A stretch of DNA of 22,204 bases from an uncultured Corynebacterium sp. (GTDB lineage Bacteria; Actinomycetota; Actinomycetes; Mycobacteriales; Mycobacteriaceae): NCBI RefSeq assembly GCF_943914615.1, contig NZ_CALUCS010000027.1, positions 1-22,204 of the forward strand. Direction: 5' to 3'. A program made the position numbers and the translations under genes. This document shows positions 1 through 7,533 of the stretch, in pieces. The number at the start of each line of letters is the position of its first letter. Within the stretch, counting starts at the first letter, position 1. The notes beneath the pieces were generated by a model. It searched no databases and was not told where the DNA came from. It saw nothing but the letters and a program-made list of their open reading frames with translations.

Positions 1-64
1 AGGGAATGAGAAACTGAGTCTTCGCTGCTCTCCGCCCAACTTTGCAACAGCACCACAAAAACAT

Positions 65-97
65 AGGGACACCCCCTTGGGAACGGGCTGCGGCCCG
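65..97 (-). terminator. Possible weak terminator after the acyl-CoA dehydrogenase
   Basis: Directly past the stop codon a GC stem CGGGC/GCCCG (84-88 with 93-97) forms with a 4-base loop. Further on, reading minus, a 4-bp AGGG/CCCT stem (65-68 with 74-77) is followed by ATGTTTTTG. Neither has the ideal stem plus immediate U-run, so this is tentative. Confidence 0.3.
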
Positions 98-1267
98 CTA
101 CGCCAGGATCTGGCGGCCCATCACCATGCGGCAGATCTGGTTGGTGCCCTCGTAGATCTGGGTGATCTTCGCATCGCGCATCATGCGCTCCAGCGGGAAG
201 TCGCGGGTGAAGCCGTAGCCGCCAAGCAGCTGGACGGCGTCCACCGTGACCTCCATAGCGATGTCGGAGGCGAAGGCCTTGGAGCCTGCCGCCATGAGGC
301 CCAACTTGGCACCATCCTCAGCCACGCCACGCTCCGCGTTGGAAGCCGCAGTGTAGATCATCAGGCGGGCTGCGTCGATCTTCATCTTCATGTCAGCCAG
401 CATGAACTGGGTGTTCTGGAAGTCGGCGATAGCCTTGCCGAACTGCTTGCGCTCCTTCACATACGCAACAGCCTGGTCGAACGCACCCTGGGCAATGCCC
501 AGCGCCTGCGCGCCGATGGTCGGGCGAGTGTGGTCCAGGGTCTGCAGAGCAGTCTTGAAGCCGGTGCCTTCCTCGCCGATCATGCGGGAAGCCGGAACGC
601 GGCAATCCTCGAACAGCAGCTCAGCCGTGGGGGAACCCTTGATGCCCAGCTTGTGCTCGTAACCGGAAACGCTGAAGCCCGGGTCGTCCTTGTTCACCAT
701 GAACGCAGAGATGCCGCGTGCGCCAGCCTCCGGATCGGTCACGGCCATCACGGTGTACCAGGTGGACTTACCACCGTTGGTGATGAAGCACTTGGAGCCG
801 TTGATAACCCACTCGTCGCCGTCACGGACTGCGCGGGTCTTCATCGCGCCGGCGTCAGAACCAGCCTCGCGCTCCGTGAGCGCGTAGGAAGCCATCGCAC
901 CGTTTGCAATATCCGGCAGTACTTCCTTCTTCAGCTCCTCCGAGCCCTGCAGGATCAGGCCCATGGTGCCCAGCTTGTTCACGGCCGGGATGAGGGAGGA
1001 AGAACCACATACGCGAGCAACTTCTTCGATGACGATGACTGCGGCGAGGGAGTCGCCGCCCTGGCCGCCGTACTCCTCCGGAACGTGGATAGCGTTGAAG
1101 CCCGCGGCGTTCAGGGCCTCCAGAGCCTCCTGTGGAAAACGCTCTTCTTCGTCAACGTCCTTGGCGTGCGGAGCGATCTGCTGCTCAGCCAGGTCGCAGA
1201 TGGCCTCGCGCAGTGCGAGGTACTCGTCGGGCAGACGGAATGGTTCGAAATCAGGGTTGAAGCCCAT
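98..1267 (-). CDS. Acyl-CoA dehydrogenase (FadE-type)
   Basis: This 389-residue protein is the usual length for the family, which oxidises acyl-CoA to trans-2-enoyl-CoA with FAD in the cytoplasm, the first step of beta-oxidation or branched-chain acid breakdown. The flavin/substrate segment YALTEREAGSD is at residues 128-138 and WVINGSKCFITNG at 153-165. The C-terminal IYEGTNQI holds the likely catalytic base Glu373, as in short- and medium-chain enzymes. The ATG start follows AGAGGCGAAG at a workable distance. The gene stands alone, diverging from a lipoprotein gene, with no other beta-oxidation gene in view. A perfect palindrome (1301-1310) lies upstream. Substrate chain length cannot be read from sequence; short-chain or branched-chain acyl-CoA are both possible. 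Family assignment is very secure. Confidence 0.96.
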   Translation of the reverse strand: MGFNPDFEPFRLPDEYLALREAICDLAEQQIAPHAKDVDEEERFPQEALEALNAAGFNAIHVPEEYGGQGGDSLAAVIVIEEVARVCGSSSLIPAVNKLGTMGLILQGSEELKKEVLPDIANGAMASYALTEREAGSDAGAMKTRAVRDGDEWVINGSKCFITNGGKSTWYTVMAVTDPEAGARGISAFMVNKDDPGFSVSGYEHKLGIKGSPTAELLFEDCRVPASRMIGEEGTGFKTALQTLDHTRPTIGAQALGIAQGAFDQAVAYVKERKQFGKAIADFQNTQFMLADMKMKIDAARLMIYTAASNAERGVAEDGAKLGLMAAGSKAFASDIAMEVTVDAVQLLGGYGFTRDFPLERMMRDAKITQIYEGTNQICRMVMGRQILA

Positions 1268-1300
1268 GGTTAATTCTTCGCCTCTCTAGCAGTGAAGTTG

Positions 1301-1310
1301 AGAACGTTCT
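1301..1310. promoter_or_regulatory. Perfect palindrome AGAACGTTCT upstream of the dehydrogenase
   Basis: The 10-bp sequence is its own reverse complement and lies 34 bases upstream of the acyl-CoA dehydrogenase start. A TANNNT box (TACACT on the minus strand, 1320-1325) is just upstream, so the palindrome would sit at or just past the transcription start, a typical repressor position. Neither the promoter nor a binding protein is proven. Confidence 0.35.
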
Positions 1311-1507
1311 TTCCCACCGAGTGTAATGCGCTCCGGCGATTCGGTGATCTGAAAGCGATTTTTGCATAAAGAACCTTACATACGGCTACGGCCGCCCCCT
1401 CAGCACTACCCTCCCCGGATACGGCTACATCACTTTCCGCTCACCATTCGGTAACAAAACGCCAATCTCATTGGCCACATACATACCTTGTGTTTACAGT
1501 GTTATCC

Positions 1508-2236
1508 ATGAAGAGCCTTCGCCGTCGTCCGGTTATCTCCCGATCCCGCGCTCCCCGCTCCGCCCTGGCCGCGGGTGCAGCCGCCCTGCTACTTGCCGGT
1601 GGTTCACTCACCCTGACCGCCTGCGACGACGAGGAGACCACCCCCTCCAACGCAGCGTCTACCCAGGAATCCGCAGACGAAAGCTCTGCCCAGTCCCCCA
1701 CTGATCACAGCACTGCCAGCACCGGTGCAGCCAACAGTAAGGCCGAAGACGGCTCCGTGGGCAAGGGCGGCATGTGTGCCACCAATGATCTAGAGATCAC
1801 CACCGCCGACTCGCAGGGCGCAGCCGGCTCCACGCTAGTCAACGTCGTCTTTAAGAACACTTCCTCCAAGCCGTGCTCGATGCGTGGCTTCCCGGGCGTA
1901 TCCATGGTCGCAAACCACAACGGCACCCAGCTGGGCAAGCCCGCGCAGCGGGAGAAGGACGTGCCCAGCAAGGACGTAAAACTCGACCCCGGCGCATCGG
2001 CCATCGCGCCCGTAAAGATCACTCAGGTCGGCGCCCTGGATCCCCAGGAGTGCAAGCCCCAGGATGCTGACGGCCTCCGCGTCTACCCGCCGGAGCAGAC
2101 CAAGGCCGCCTATGTGCCGATGAAGAACCTGGAGGGTTGTTCCGGGGAAGTCGAGTACCTGTCTGTGCAGCCCATCAGCATGGGCGATCAAAGCGACCAG
2201 GCCGGCACCGGTCTAGGCGACCAAGCCGGCGAGTAG
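1508..2236 (+). CDS. DUF4232-family lipoprotein
   Basis: An exported lipoprotein of unknown function. From ATG 1508 the product has 242 residues: a basic n-region (MKSLRRRP), a hydrophobic core rich in Ala/Leu, and lipobox LTAC with the lipidated Cys at residue 39. An acidic, Ser/Thr-rich linker follows, then a DUF4232 domain with its usual cysteines (GGMCATNDL, KPCSMRGFPGVSM, PQECKP, LEGCSG), which suggest two disulfides in a beta-sandwich outside the membrane. An in-frame GTG at 1490 would add six residues (MFTVLS). I prefer 1508 because its n-region is conventional, but neither start has a clear Shine-Dalgarno. The next gene begins about 30 bases after the stop, so the two may be co-transcribed. 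Confidence 0.88.
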   Translation: MKSLRRRPVISRSRAPRSALAAGAAALLLAGGSLTLTACDDEETTPSNAASTQESADESSAQSPTDHSTASTGAANSKAEDGSVGKGGMCATNDLEITTADSQGAAGSTLVNVVFKNTSSKPCSMRGFPGVSMVANHNGTQLGKPAQREKDVPSKDVKLDPGASAIAPVKITQVGALDPQECKPQDADGLRVYPPEQTKAAYVPMKNLEGCSGEVEYLSVQPISMGDQSDQAGTGLGDQAGE

Positions 2237-2265
2237 CGCCGCCCACAAGCCCACGCCCGCCCACC

Positions 2266-4071
2266 GTGCCTTCCCCTCACAGCTCTTCCCGCACCGCACC
2301 CCGCCGGTTCACCGCATGGCTGGCTGCGGTAGCTTTACTCTCCCTCCTCGTCCGCGGCTTCCAGCTGAGCCAGCGCACGTTCTACTGGGACGATTTCCTC
2401 ATCCCCGCTACCTTCAGCGGCGGTTCCCTCGGCGACTATTTCGCCAGTTACGATGGGCATCTCATGCCCGCCTCCGCACTCGTGCAGGTACTGGCCCATC
2501 GAATTGCGCCGCTCAGTTGGTGGCTCCCCGCCACCGTACTGATGCTGCTCAGCGCCCTCGCCGCGGCGCTCTGGGCGAAGGTATGCGTGCAACTCATCGG
2601 CCGCAGCCTCGCTACTCTGGGGCTTTACACAGCACTTCTTTTTAGTCCTTTCCTCATGGACGCCGCCGGTTGGTGGTCCGCAGGTATCAACGCCCTGGCT
2701 TGGCAGATCGGCATGGCGGGATTCATGGTGTGTCTGCTCTCCGCGCGCCGGTCTCTCCTCCACTACTCCTTGTTCGCCACCGGGTTTCTGCTTGTAGCCC
2801 TGCTGTTCACGGAGAAAGCCCTCACGATCGTCCCGGCCGCCGTCGCCCTCGCTGTACTGGCAGGCATGGCCCGGCGCGATATCGCCCGCTTCTTCGCTGC
2901 GCCCGGTGCGCTCTTCGTGGTCTGGTCGCTGCTCTTCTTCACCCTCTCACCCCTGCCGCACGAGGAGTCGAATAGCCAGTCGCTGTGGTCGGCGCTGCCC
3001 AATAGCCTGTTCACCACCGTGATCCCCGGCGCGCTGGGTGGCCCGTTGTCGTGGGATCGTTGGTCGCCCTCCAGCACTTTCGCCACCGCTCCGACGTGGT
3101 GGAGTGTCGCCAGCGCTATCCTGCTGCTCGTCCTCGCCGCTTTTTGGCTGCGCCGCGATACTCGCCACCGTCTTCTCGGCCTGTTCCTGGTGCTCGGCTA
3201 CCTGGCCGCCATCTACATGCTGCTGGGCCGCGCCCGTAACAGCACCGGCACCTCTGGTCTGCTGCTTTCCTCTATGCACTACTTCGCGGACTGGTTCACT
3301 TTCGCCGTGCTGGTTGTGGGTTGTTGCGCCCTTTCTTATGGACGCCCCCACGTCGCCAACCGCCCCACCCCCCGCTTCGCGGCCGCGCGCTCCCGCTGGG
3401 TTGGGGTGGGCGCGATTCTCAGTGCTGTGGCCATCAGCCTCGCCTCTACCTACACCTGGGTGGGCACGTGGAGCAATGACCGGACCGCCGACTACCTGGC
3501 CAACCTGCGCGCCTCCACGGGGTTGGACGGCTCGGGGGAACCTCCGCAACTGTTGGATCAGCCGGTTCCTCTGGACATCCTCACCCCGGTGGTGCACCCG
3601 TACGACCGCGTCGCCACGCTGACGGGTCAGCCGGCGGTAACGCAGGTAGACGAGCCGCCACGGATCATCGACGAGTCGGGGAAGATTGCGGAAGCGGAGG
3701 TGGTGGCGTCCGCAACAAGCACCGCAGGTAAAGAACCCGAATGCGGGGTGCGCATCGCCGCGGGGCGCTCCCAGGCCATCCTGCTGGATAACGCTCTGCC
3801 GTTCGGGGATTGGACGTGGCAGCTGAACGCGACGGCAAGCACGGATATGACGCTGACCATCACCACGCCCAACGGGTTGGAGGATGCCAAGGAAACGAAG
3901 AGTCGCGCGGTCGATGTGCCCGTTGGTACGGAGCTAAAGCCCCGTTGGGTGCGGGTTTCCGGTGGCGGAGGAATCCTGTTGGTGCGGGCAGAAGCGAATT
4001 CCGGTGCATCTGACGAATCCGTATGTATCGGGGCGGGCGGGATCGGTCCGCTCGTGGCTAAGGAAAGCTAA
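2266..4071 (+). CDS. Large polytopic membrane protein, GT-C-like, unknown function
   Basis: The frame is open from further upstream, overlapping the lipoprotein gene, but the first reasonable start after the lipoprotein stop is GTG 2266, giving 601 residues. No Shine-Dalgarno is visible, so the start is uncertain. A first membrane helix (about residues 16-33) is followed by a loop with FYWDDF (WDD at 41-43) and DGH (63-65). About nine further hydrophobic helices run to roughly residue 410, then a C-terminal extracytoplasmic part of about 190 residues has two cysteines that could pair (EPECGV, ESVCIG). An acidic pair after TM1 plus many helices is the layout of GT-C glycosyltransferases that use lipid-linked sugars, but this is a resemblance only. 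Adjacency to an exported lipoprotein suggests an envelope role. Confidence 0.8.
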   Translation: MPSPHSSSRTAPRRFTAWLAAVALLSLLVRGFQLSQRTFYWDDFLIPATFSGGSLGDYFASYDGHLMPASALVQVLAHRIAPLSWWLPATVLMLLSALAAALWAKVCVQLIGRSLATLGLYTALLFSPFLMDAAGWWSAGINALAWQIGMAGFMVCLLSARRSLLHYSLFATGFLLVALLFTEKALTIVPAAVALAVLAGMARRDIARFFAAPGALFVVWSLLFFTLSPLPHEESNSQSLWSALPNSLFTTVIPGALGGPLSWDRWSPSSTFATAPTWWSVASAILLLVLAAFWLRRDTRHRLLGLFLVLGYLAAIYMLLGRARNSTGTSGLLLSSMHYFADWFTFAVLVVGCCALSYGRPHVANRPTPRFAAARSRWVGVGAILSAVAISLASTYTWVGTWSNDRTADYLANLRASTGLDGSGEPPQLLDQPVPLDILTPVVHPYDRVATLTGQPAVTQVDEPPRIIDESGKIAEAEVVASATSTAGKEPECGVRIAAGRSQAILLDNALPFGDWTWQLNATASTDMTLTITTPNGLEDAKETKSRAVDVPVGTELKPRWVRVSGGGGILLVRAEANSGASDESVCIGAGGIGPLVAKES

Positions 4072-4144
4072 ACCTGGAATAGCTGGAATAGTGCATCTTT
4101 CCGTACCGTTGAAGATAGCTAGGAACGAACCAAGACGCACTTCT

Positions 4145-4172
4145 AGGAGGCACTGACAAGATGTCGACCTAG
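4145..4172 (+). promoter_or_regulatory. Strong ribosome site and ATG closed by an amber codon
   Basis: AGGAGG (4145-4150) precedes ATG 4161-4163 by ten bases. The reading frame is ATG TCG ACC TAG and then stays open through CCC CAA CAC GCA to ATG 4206, the start of the next coding region, in the same frame. This is either a nonsense mutation at codon 4 or a 3-codon leader peptide. The site decides how the start of the downstream gene must be read. Confidence 0.8.
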
Positions 4173-4205
4173 AAACCCCAACACGCACGGAACGCACAGA
4201 ACGTC

Positions 4206-4886
4206 ATGATCCTCGGTGGCCACGGCAAGGTGGCGCTGTTGGCGTCTCCAAAGCTCGTAGAGGCCGGCCATACCGTCACATCCGTGGTGCGCAACCCAGA
4301 TCACGTGGCGGAGGTGGAGGCCACCGGCGCGAAGGCCGTTGTGCAGGACATCGAGCAGCTGGATGTGGCTGGCTTCGAGAAGCTTTTCGCCGATCAGGAT
4401 GTGATTGTCTGGTCCGCGGGTGTAGGCGGTGGCGACGATGAGCGCACCCTCCGTGTGGACCGCGATGCGGCGATCCGCTCCATCGACGGTGCCGGAAACA
4501 AACGTTTCGTCATGGTCAGCTACTTCAACTCCCGCGCCGACCACGGAGTGCCGGCAGACCACTCGATGTTCACCTACTGCGAGGCGAAGGCCGCCGCGGA
4601 CGACCACCTGCGAGCATCTTCGACCCAGTGGACCATCGTCGGCCCGTCCGCGCTGACGATGGACGAGCCGACCGCTAAGATCGAAACACGCTCCCCGAAG
4701 GCTGATGGCACCGCCAACGGCGACGACGCGCTGCAGGCCAGCCAGGTCTCCCGCGCCGACGTGGCCGCCGTCATCACCGAGGTTGTGGATCGCCCGAACC
4801 TGGTCGGCCACTTCATCGAGTTCAACAAGGGCGACACCCCCATCACCGAGGCGCTCGACGCACACGCCGAGAACCAATCGGCTTAA
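4206..4886 (+). CDS. NAD(P)-binding, NmrA/atypical SDR-like protein (start possibly lost)
   Basis: This is a 226-residue Rossmann-fold protein. The dinucleotide loop GGHGKVA is at residues 4-10, strand 4 ends in VIVWSAG, and VMVSYF is followed by FTYCEAK, giving the Tyr124-x3-Lys128 pair of atypical short-chain dehydrogenases. These enzymes are cytosolic NAD(P)H reductases, epimerases or redox-sensing proteins; the substrate is unknown. ATG 4206 has no convincing ribosome site. The true upstream start seems to be ATG 4161 with AGGAGG, but codon 4 is TAG. Reinitiation at 4206 would remove 15 N-terminal codons (including the amber codon) while keeping the first beta-strand and glycine loop, so the protein could still fold. 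It may therefore be a weakly expressed gene or an early pseudogene. The DUF808 gene follows after 15 bases and is probably in the same operon. Confidence 0.82.
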   Translation: MILGGHGKVALLASPKLVEAGHTVTSVVRNPDHVAEVEATGAKAVVQDIEQLDVAGFEKLFADQDVIVWSAGVGGGDDERTLRVDRDAAIRSIDGAGNKRFVMVSYFNSRADHGVPADHSMFTYCEAKAAADDHLRASSTQWTIVGPSALTMDEPTAKIETRSPKADGTANGDDALQASQVSRADVAAVITEVVDRPNLVGHFIEFNKGDTPITEALDAHAENQSA

Positions 4887-4901
4887 GAGAAAGAGAATTC
4901 C

Positions 4902-5837
4902 ATGGCAGCTGGCCTAGCGGCACTACTAGACGACATTGCGCTTATCGCCAAGAAGGCCGCGGCCACGACGGATGACGTCGCTGCCATCGCCGGGCGTACC
5001 TCGACGAAGGCGGCTGGGGTTGTTATTGATGACGCCGCCGTCACCCCGAAGTTCGTCGCTGGAGTATCCCCGGCGCGCGAGCTCCCGATCATTTGGAAGA
5101 TCACCAAAGGCAGCCTCGTCAACAAGCTGATCATTATCCTGCCGATCATTTTGCTACTGAGTTGGCTGCTGCCCGGCGCGCTGACACCCCTGTTGATGCT
5201 CGGCGGTTTCTACCTATCTTTCGAGGGCGCCGAGAAGGTTCTAGAGAAGGTCGGCCTGGGTGGTCACGGCGAGGGCGAGGCCGGGGAGGGCGAAGAGGAG
5301 AAAGACCAGTCCGAGAGCGCACTGGTGCGCGGGGCAATCTTCACCGACCTGATCCTATCTGCGGAGATCATGGTGATTTCCCTGAACGAGGTTGCCGATC
5401 AGCCACTTCTGACTCGCGCCCTGGTGCTGATTCTGGTCGGCCTCATGGTCACTTTCGCCGTCTACGGCGTGGTGGGCGTGCTGATCAAGATCGACGACAT
5501 TGGCCTGGCTATCGCCCACAAGCAGGGAGCCAGCGAGGGAATGAAAAAGTTCGGCCTGTTCCTGGTCAAGGGCATGCCGAAGCTGCTGACCGCCATCGGC
5601 ATCATCGGCACCCTGGCCATGCTGTGGGTCGGTGGGCATATCCTGCTGGTTGGCTTCGACGAGCTGGGGCTGCACTGGCCGTACCAAACCGTTCACCACG
5701 TGGTGGAAAACTTTGAGCACCTCGGGGGCGCGATAACCTGGCTGGTGGAGACCGGTTTCAGCTTGCTGTTCGGACTGCTTGTCGGCGCGATCATCGCCGT
5801 GATCGTCGGTGGGGTAAAGAAGCTTCGCGCCCACTAA
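4902..5837 (+). CDS. DUF808 (YedI-like) membrane protein
   Basis: The 311 residues match the family's typical size. The N-terminus (MAAGLAALLDDIALIAKKAA, then TTDDVAAIAGRTSTKAAGVV) is the hallmark of DUF808. Membrane helices lie at about 75-92, 94-107, 145-163, 172-195, 226-251 and 278-303. A charged Glu/Gly-rich cytoplasmic loop (GHGEGEAGEGEEEKDQ, about 121-136) separates the second and third. The molecular function of the family is not established; it is an inner membrane protein. The gene follows the reductase-like gene by 15 bases, with a purine-rich AGAGAAAGAGA ribosome site. Codon use and GC are like the flanking genes. Confidence 0.93.
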   Translation: MAAGLAALLDDIALIAKKAAATTDDVAAIAGRTSTKAAGVVIDDAAVTPKFVAGVSPARELPIIWKITKGSLVNKLIIILPIILLLSWLLPGALTPLLMLGGFYLSFEGAEKVLEKVGLGGHGEGEAGEGEEEKDQSESALVRGAIFTDLILSAEIMVISLNEVADQPLLTRALVLILVGLMVTFAVYGVVGVLIKIDDIGLAIAHKQGASEGMKKFGLFLVKGMPKLLTAIGIIGTLAMLWVGGHILLVGFDELGLHWPYQTVHHVVENFEHLGGAITWLVETGFSLLFGLLVGAIIAVIVGGVKKLRAH

Positions 5838-5864
5838 ATGCTGCAAGTGCGCTACACATGGACA

Positions 5865-5894
5865 TAGGATAGACCCGCTAAAACTCTAAGGAGG
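5865..5894 (+). promoter_or_regulatory. Likely promoter -10 and ribosome site of the patatin gene
   Basis: TAGGAT (5865-5870) is a good -10 element; a weak -35 (CTGCAA, 5841-5846) lies 18 bases upstream. AAGGAGG (5888-5894) stands 8 bases before TTG 5903 and strongly supports this rare start codon. Confidence 0.5.
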
Positions 5895-5902
5895 CTCACC
5901 TC

Positions 5903-6781
5903 TTGTCTGCGACGGACGTAGCCCTCGTTCTCGAGGGCGGTGGCATGCGCAACAGCTACACGGCCGCCTGCATCGACCAGCTGTTGGAGCACAACATCGA
6001 GTTCGGCTGGGTCGGCGGAATCAGCGCCGGAGCCTCCCACACCGTCAACTTCCTCTCCGGGGATAGGAAACGCGCCCGCGAGTCCTTCGTGGAGTTCGGT
6101 GGCCACCCCAAAACCGGTGGCTTCAAATCCTTCATGCGCGGCACCGGCTACTTCAACGCCGAGTACATCTACGAGACCGCAGGTGCGCCCGGCAACGATC
6201 TGCCCTTCGACTGGGAGACCTTTCAACGCTCGAACTCCCAGGTATGCATCGGCGCGACCCGCGCGGATAACGGAGAGACAGTCTATTGGCGCCGCGAGGA
6301 CATCAAAGACCTGCCGGATCTCATGCGCAAGGTCCGCGCCAGCTCTACCCTGCCGGGCCTCATGCCCGTGCCCACCATCGACGGGGTGGATTATGTCGAT
6401 GGTGCACTCGGAGATTCCGGTGGCCTGCTCATCGATGCCGCCATCGAGGATGGCTTTGAAAAATTCCTGGTCCTGCGAACCAAACCCAAAGGCTACGTCC
6501 GCCCCGCGCTGCGTAGCCCAAAGCTAGTTAAGTCACTACTACGCTCTCGCCCGGCCGTAGCCCAGGCAATGATCGACCGGCCGCCGAAATACAACCTGGC
6601 CTCCGACAAGATCGCGGAGCTAGAGGCCAAGGGCCAGGCGTTGGTGTTCTACCCGGAAAAGATGAACGTTAGCAATACCGAGCGCCGGTTGGATCGCCTG
6701 AAGCAATCCTGGAACGACGGCTTGGAGCAGACGAAACGCGAATGGGACACGTGGATGGAGTTCCTGGGCGAGGCTAAATAA
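5903..6781 (+). CDS. Patatin-like phospholipase / lipid acyl hydrolase
   Basis: This 292-residue protein starts with TTG, justified by AAGGAGG 8 bases upstream. The order of motifs is that of bacterial patatins of the YjjU/RssA type: oxyanion loop EGGGMRN (residues 11-17), nucleophile elbow GISAG with Ser41, and the catalytic-dyad Asp166 in DGALGDSGG. The family hydrolyses acyl esters of phospholipids or related lipids using a Ser-Asp dyad. No signal peptide or membrane helix is visible, so it is cytoplasmic or peripheral. The last 60 residues are charged and probably helical. Its stop codon overlaps the end of the convergent membrane protein gene by 8 bases. Physiological substrate unknown; an esterase specific for another lipid is equally possible. 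Confidence 0.93.
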   Translation: MSATDVALVLEGGGMRNSYTAACIDQLLEHNIEFGWVGGISAGASHTVNFLSGDRKRARESFVEFGGHPKTGGFKSFMRGTGYFNAEYIYETAGAPGNDLPFDWETFQRSNSQVCIGATRADNGETVYWRREDIKDLPDLMRKVRASSTLPGLMPVPTIDGVDYVDGALGDSGGLLIDAAIEDGFEKFLVLRTKPKGYVRPALRSPKLVKSLLRSRPAVAQAMIDRPPKYNLASDKIAELEAKGQALVFYPEKMNVSNTERRLDRLKQSWNDGLEQTKREWDTWMEFLGEAK

Positions 6782-7430
6782 CGCTCAGCAGACCCAGCAC
6801 GATGAGCATCGCCGCCACCACATAGCCCGCCAGCGCCACCATCTGTTCCTTCCTGTGGCGTAGCCCATCGATGAACCGAGCTAGTGCGCTTTCCGGCTTA
6901 CGCAGAACAAAGCCCAGCGCCAGGCCGGACAGTGCCGGCAGGCTCAGTGCGAGCGTGGCATAGAGGAATACGGCAAAGTACTTCGCCGCAGAGCTGATCC
7001 CCACGGTGCTCAAGTACGCCAAGCCGGCGAAGAAAGGCGCAGACGTCGCGGATTGGACGATTCCCAAGGCCATTCCCGAGAGGAACGTTCCCCACGACGC
7101 TTTGCGGAGGGGGCGGGCCAGGCGATTGATCATGGGGGTGGGATCGCCGCCTCGTAGCGTCAAGAAGGCACTTAGAAGACCCACCGCGATGAGAACCAGG
7201 CCAAAGATCGGCGAGGCCAAGGCTGTCTGCACGGCATCCGAAATCCCGTTGAACAGCAGCAACACGGCCAGCGACAGCAAGAACACTCCGAACCAATCCC
7301 CCGCCACAAGCACTGCGGCGATGGGCGCGTAGCGGCGCGGCTTCGGGTGCATCACCGCGACAGCGAAAAGCACGCCGATGAGCAGCACGTTGACGGAATC
7401 GGCCAACGCGAAGCTCACGGCGTGCAGCAT
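6774..7430 (-). CDS. Six-helix membrane protein, possibly Sap/LysE-like
   Basis: From ATG 7430, with GAAAGGA just upstream, the product has 218 residues. An in-frame GTG at 7457 would add nine residues but has no ribosome site. Six hydrophobic segments are visible, split into two halves of three by a basic loop (RLARPLRKASWG). The start LADSVNVLLIGVL and the glycine-rich repeated halves recall the GAP/Sap and LysE-type small transporters of actinobacteria, but I could not confirm this and no substrate can be named. The gene converges with and overlaps the patatin gene by 8 bases. Two copies of ACCTGAAC stand upstream (7461-7481) and may be regulatory. Confidence 0.75.
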   Translation of the reverse strand: MLHAVSFALADSVNVLLIGVLFAVAVMHPKPRRYAPIAAVLVAGDWFGVFLLSLAVLLLFNGISDAVQTALASPIFGLVLIAVGLLSAFLTLRGGDPTPMINRLARPLRKASWGTFLSGMALGIVQSATSAPFFAGLAYLSTVGISSAAKYFAVFLYATLALSLPALSGLALGFVLRKPESALARFIDGLRHRKEQMVALAGYVVAAMLIVLGLLSVI

Positions 7431-7460
7431 GCGGGGGATCCTTTCGGTGACTCCCACTGC

Positions 7461-7481
7461 ACCTGAACGATCTACCTGAAC
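7461..7481. repeat. Direct repeat ACCTGAAC, period 13, upstream of membrane protein gene
   Basis: ACCTGAAC occurs at 7461-7468 and 7474-7481, separated by GATCT. The pair is 30 bases upstream of ATG 7430 on the minus-strand gene. Spaced direct octamers are typical of dimeric activator sites; no regulator is identified. Confidence 0.4.
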
Positions 7482-7513
7482 AATCTTGGGTCAGGGCGCG
7501 GGAAGGAGGGGTT

Positions 7514-7533
7514 GAACTCTAGCGAACTCTAGC
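7514..7533. repeat. Perfect tandem 10-bp repeat at the MFS stop codon
   Basis: GAACTCTAGC is present twice without a gap (7514-7523, 7524-7533). On the minus strand each unit carries TAG; the first TAG (7529-7531) ends the MFS gene. It looks like a recent slippage duplication. Confidence 0.7.

Noticed and set aside
1..97. Gene at the left edge
   Set aside because: The 97 bases show no ribosome site, domain or start/stop consistent with a gene end; apart from weak hairpins there is nothing.
77..1273. Long plus-strand open frame opposite the acyl-CoA dehydrogenase
   Set aside because: It mirrors the dehydrogenase gene, has low-complexity His/Val/Leu-rich content with no domain, and the opposite strand shows full catalytic motifs.
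2137..2265. Upstream extension of the membrane protein from TTG 2137
   Set aside because: It overlaps the lipoprotein gene by 100 bases, is Arg/Pro-rich without domain character, and GTG 2266 directly precedes the first membrane helix.
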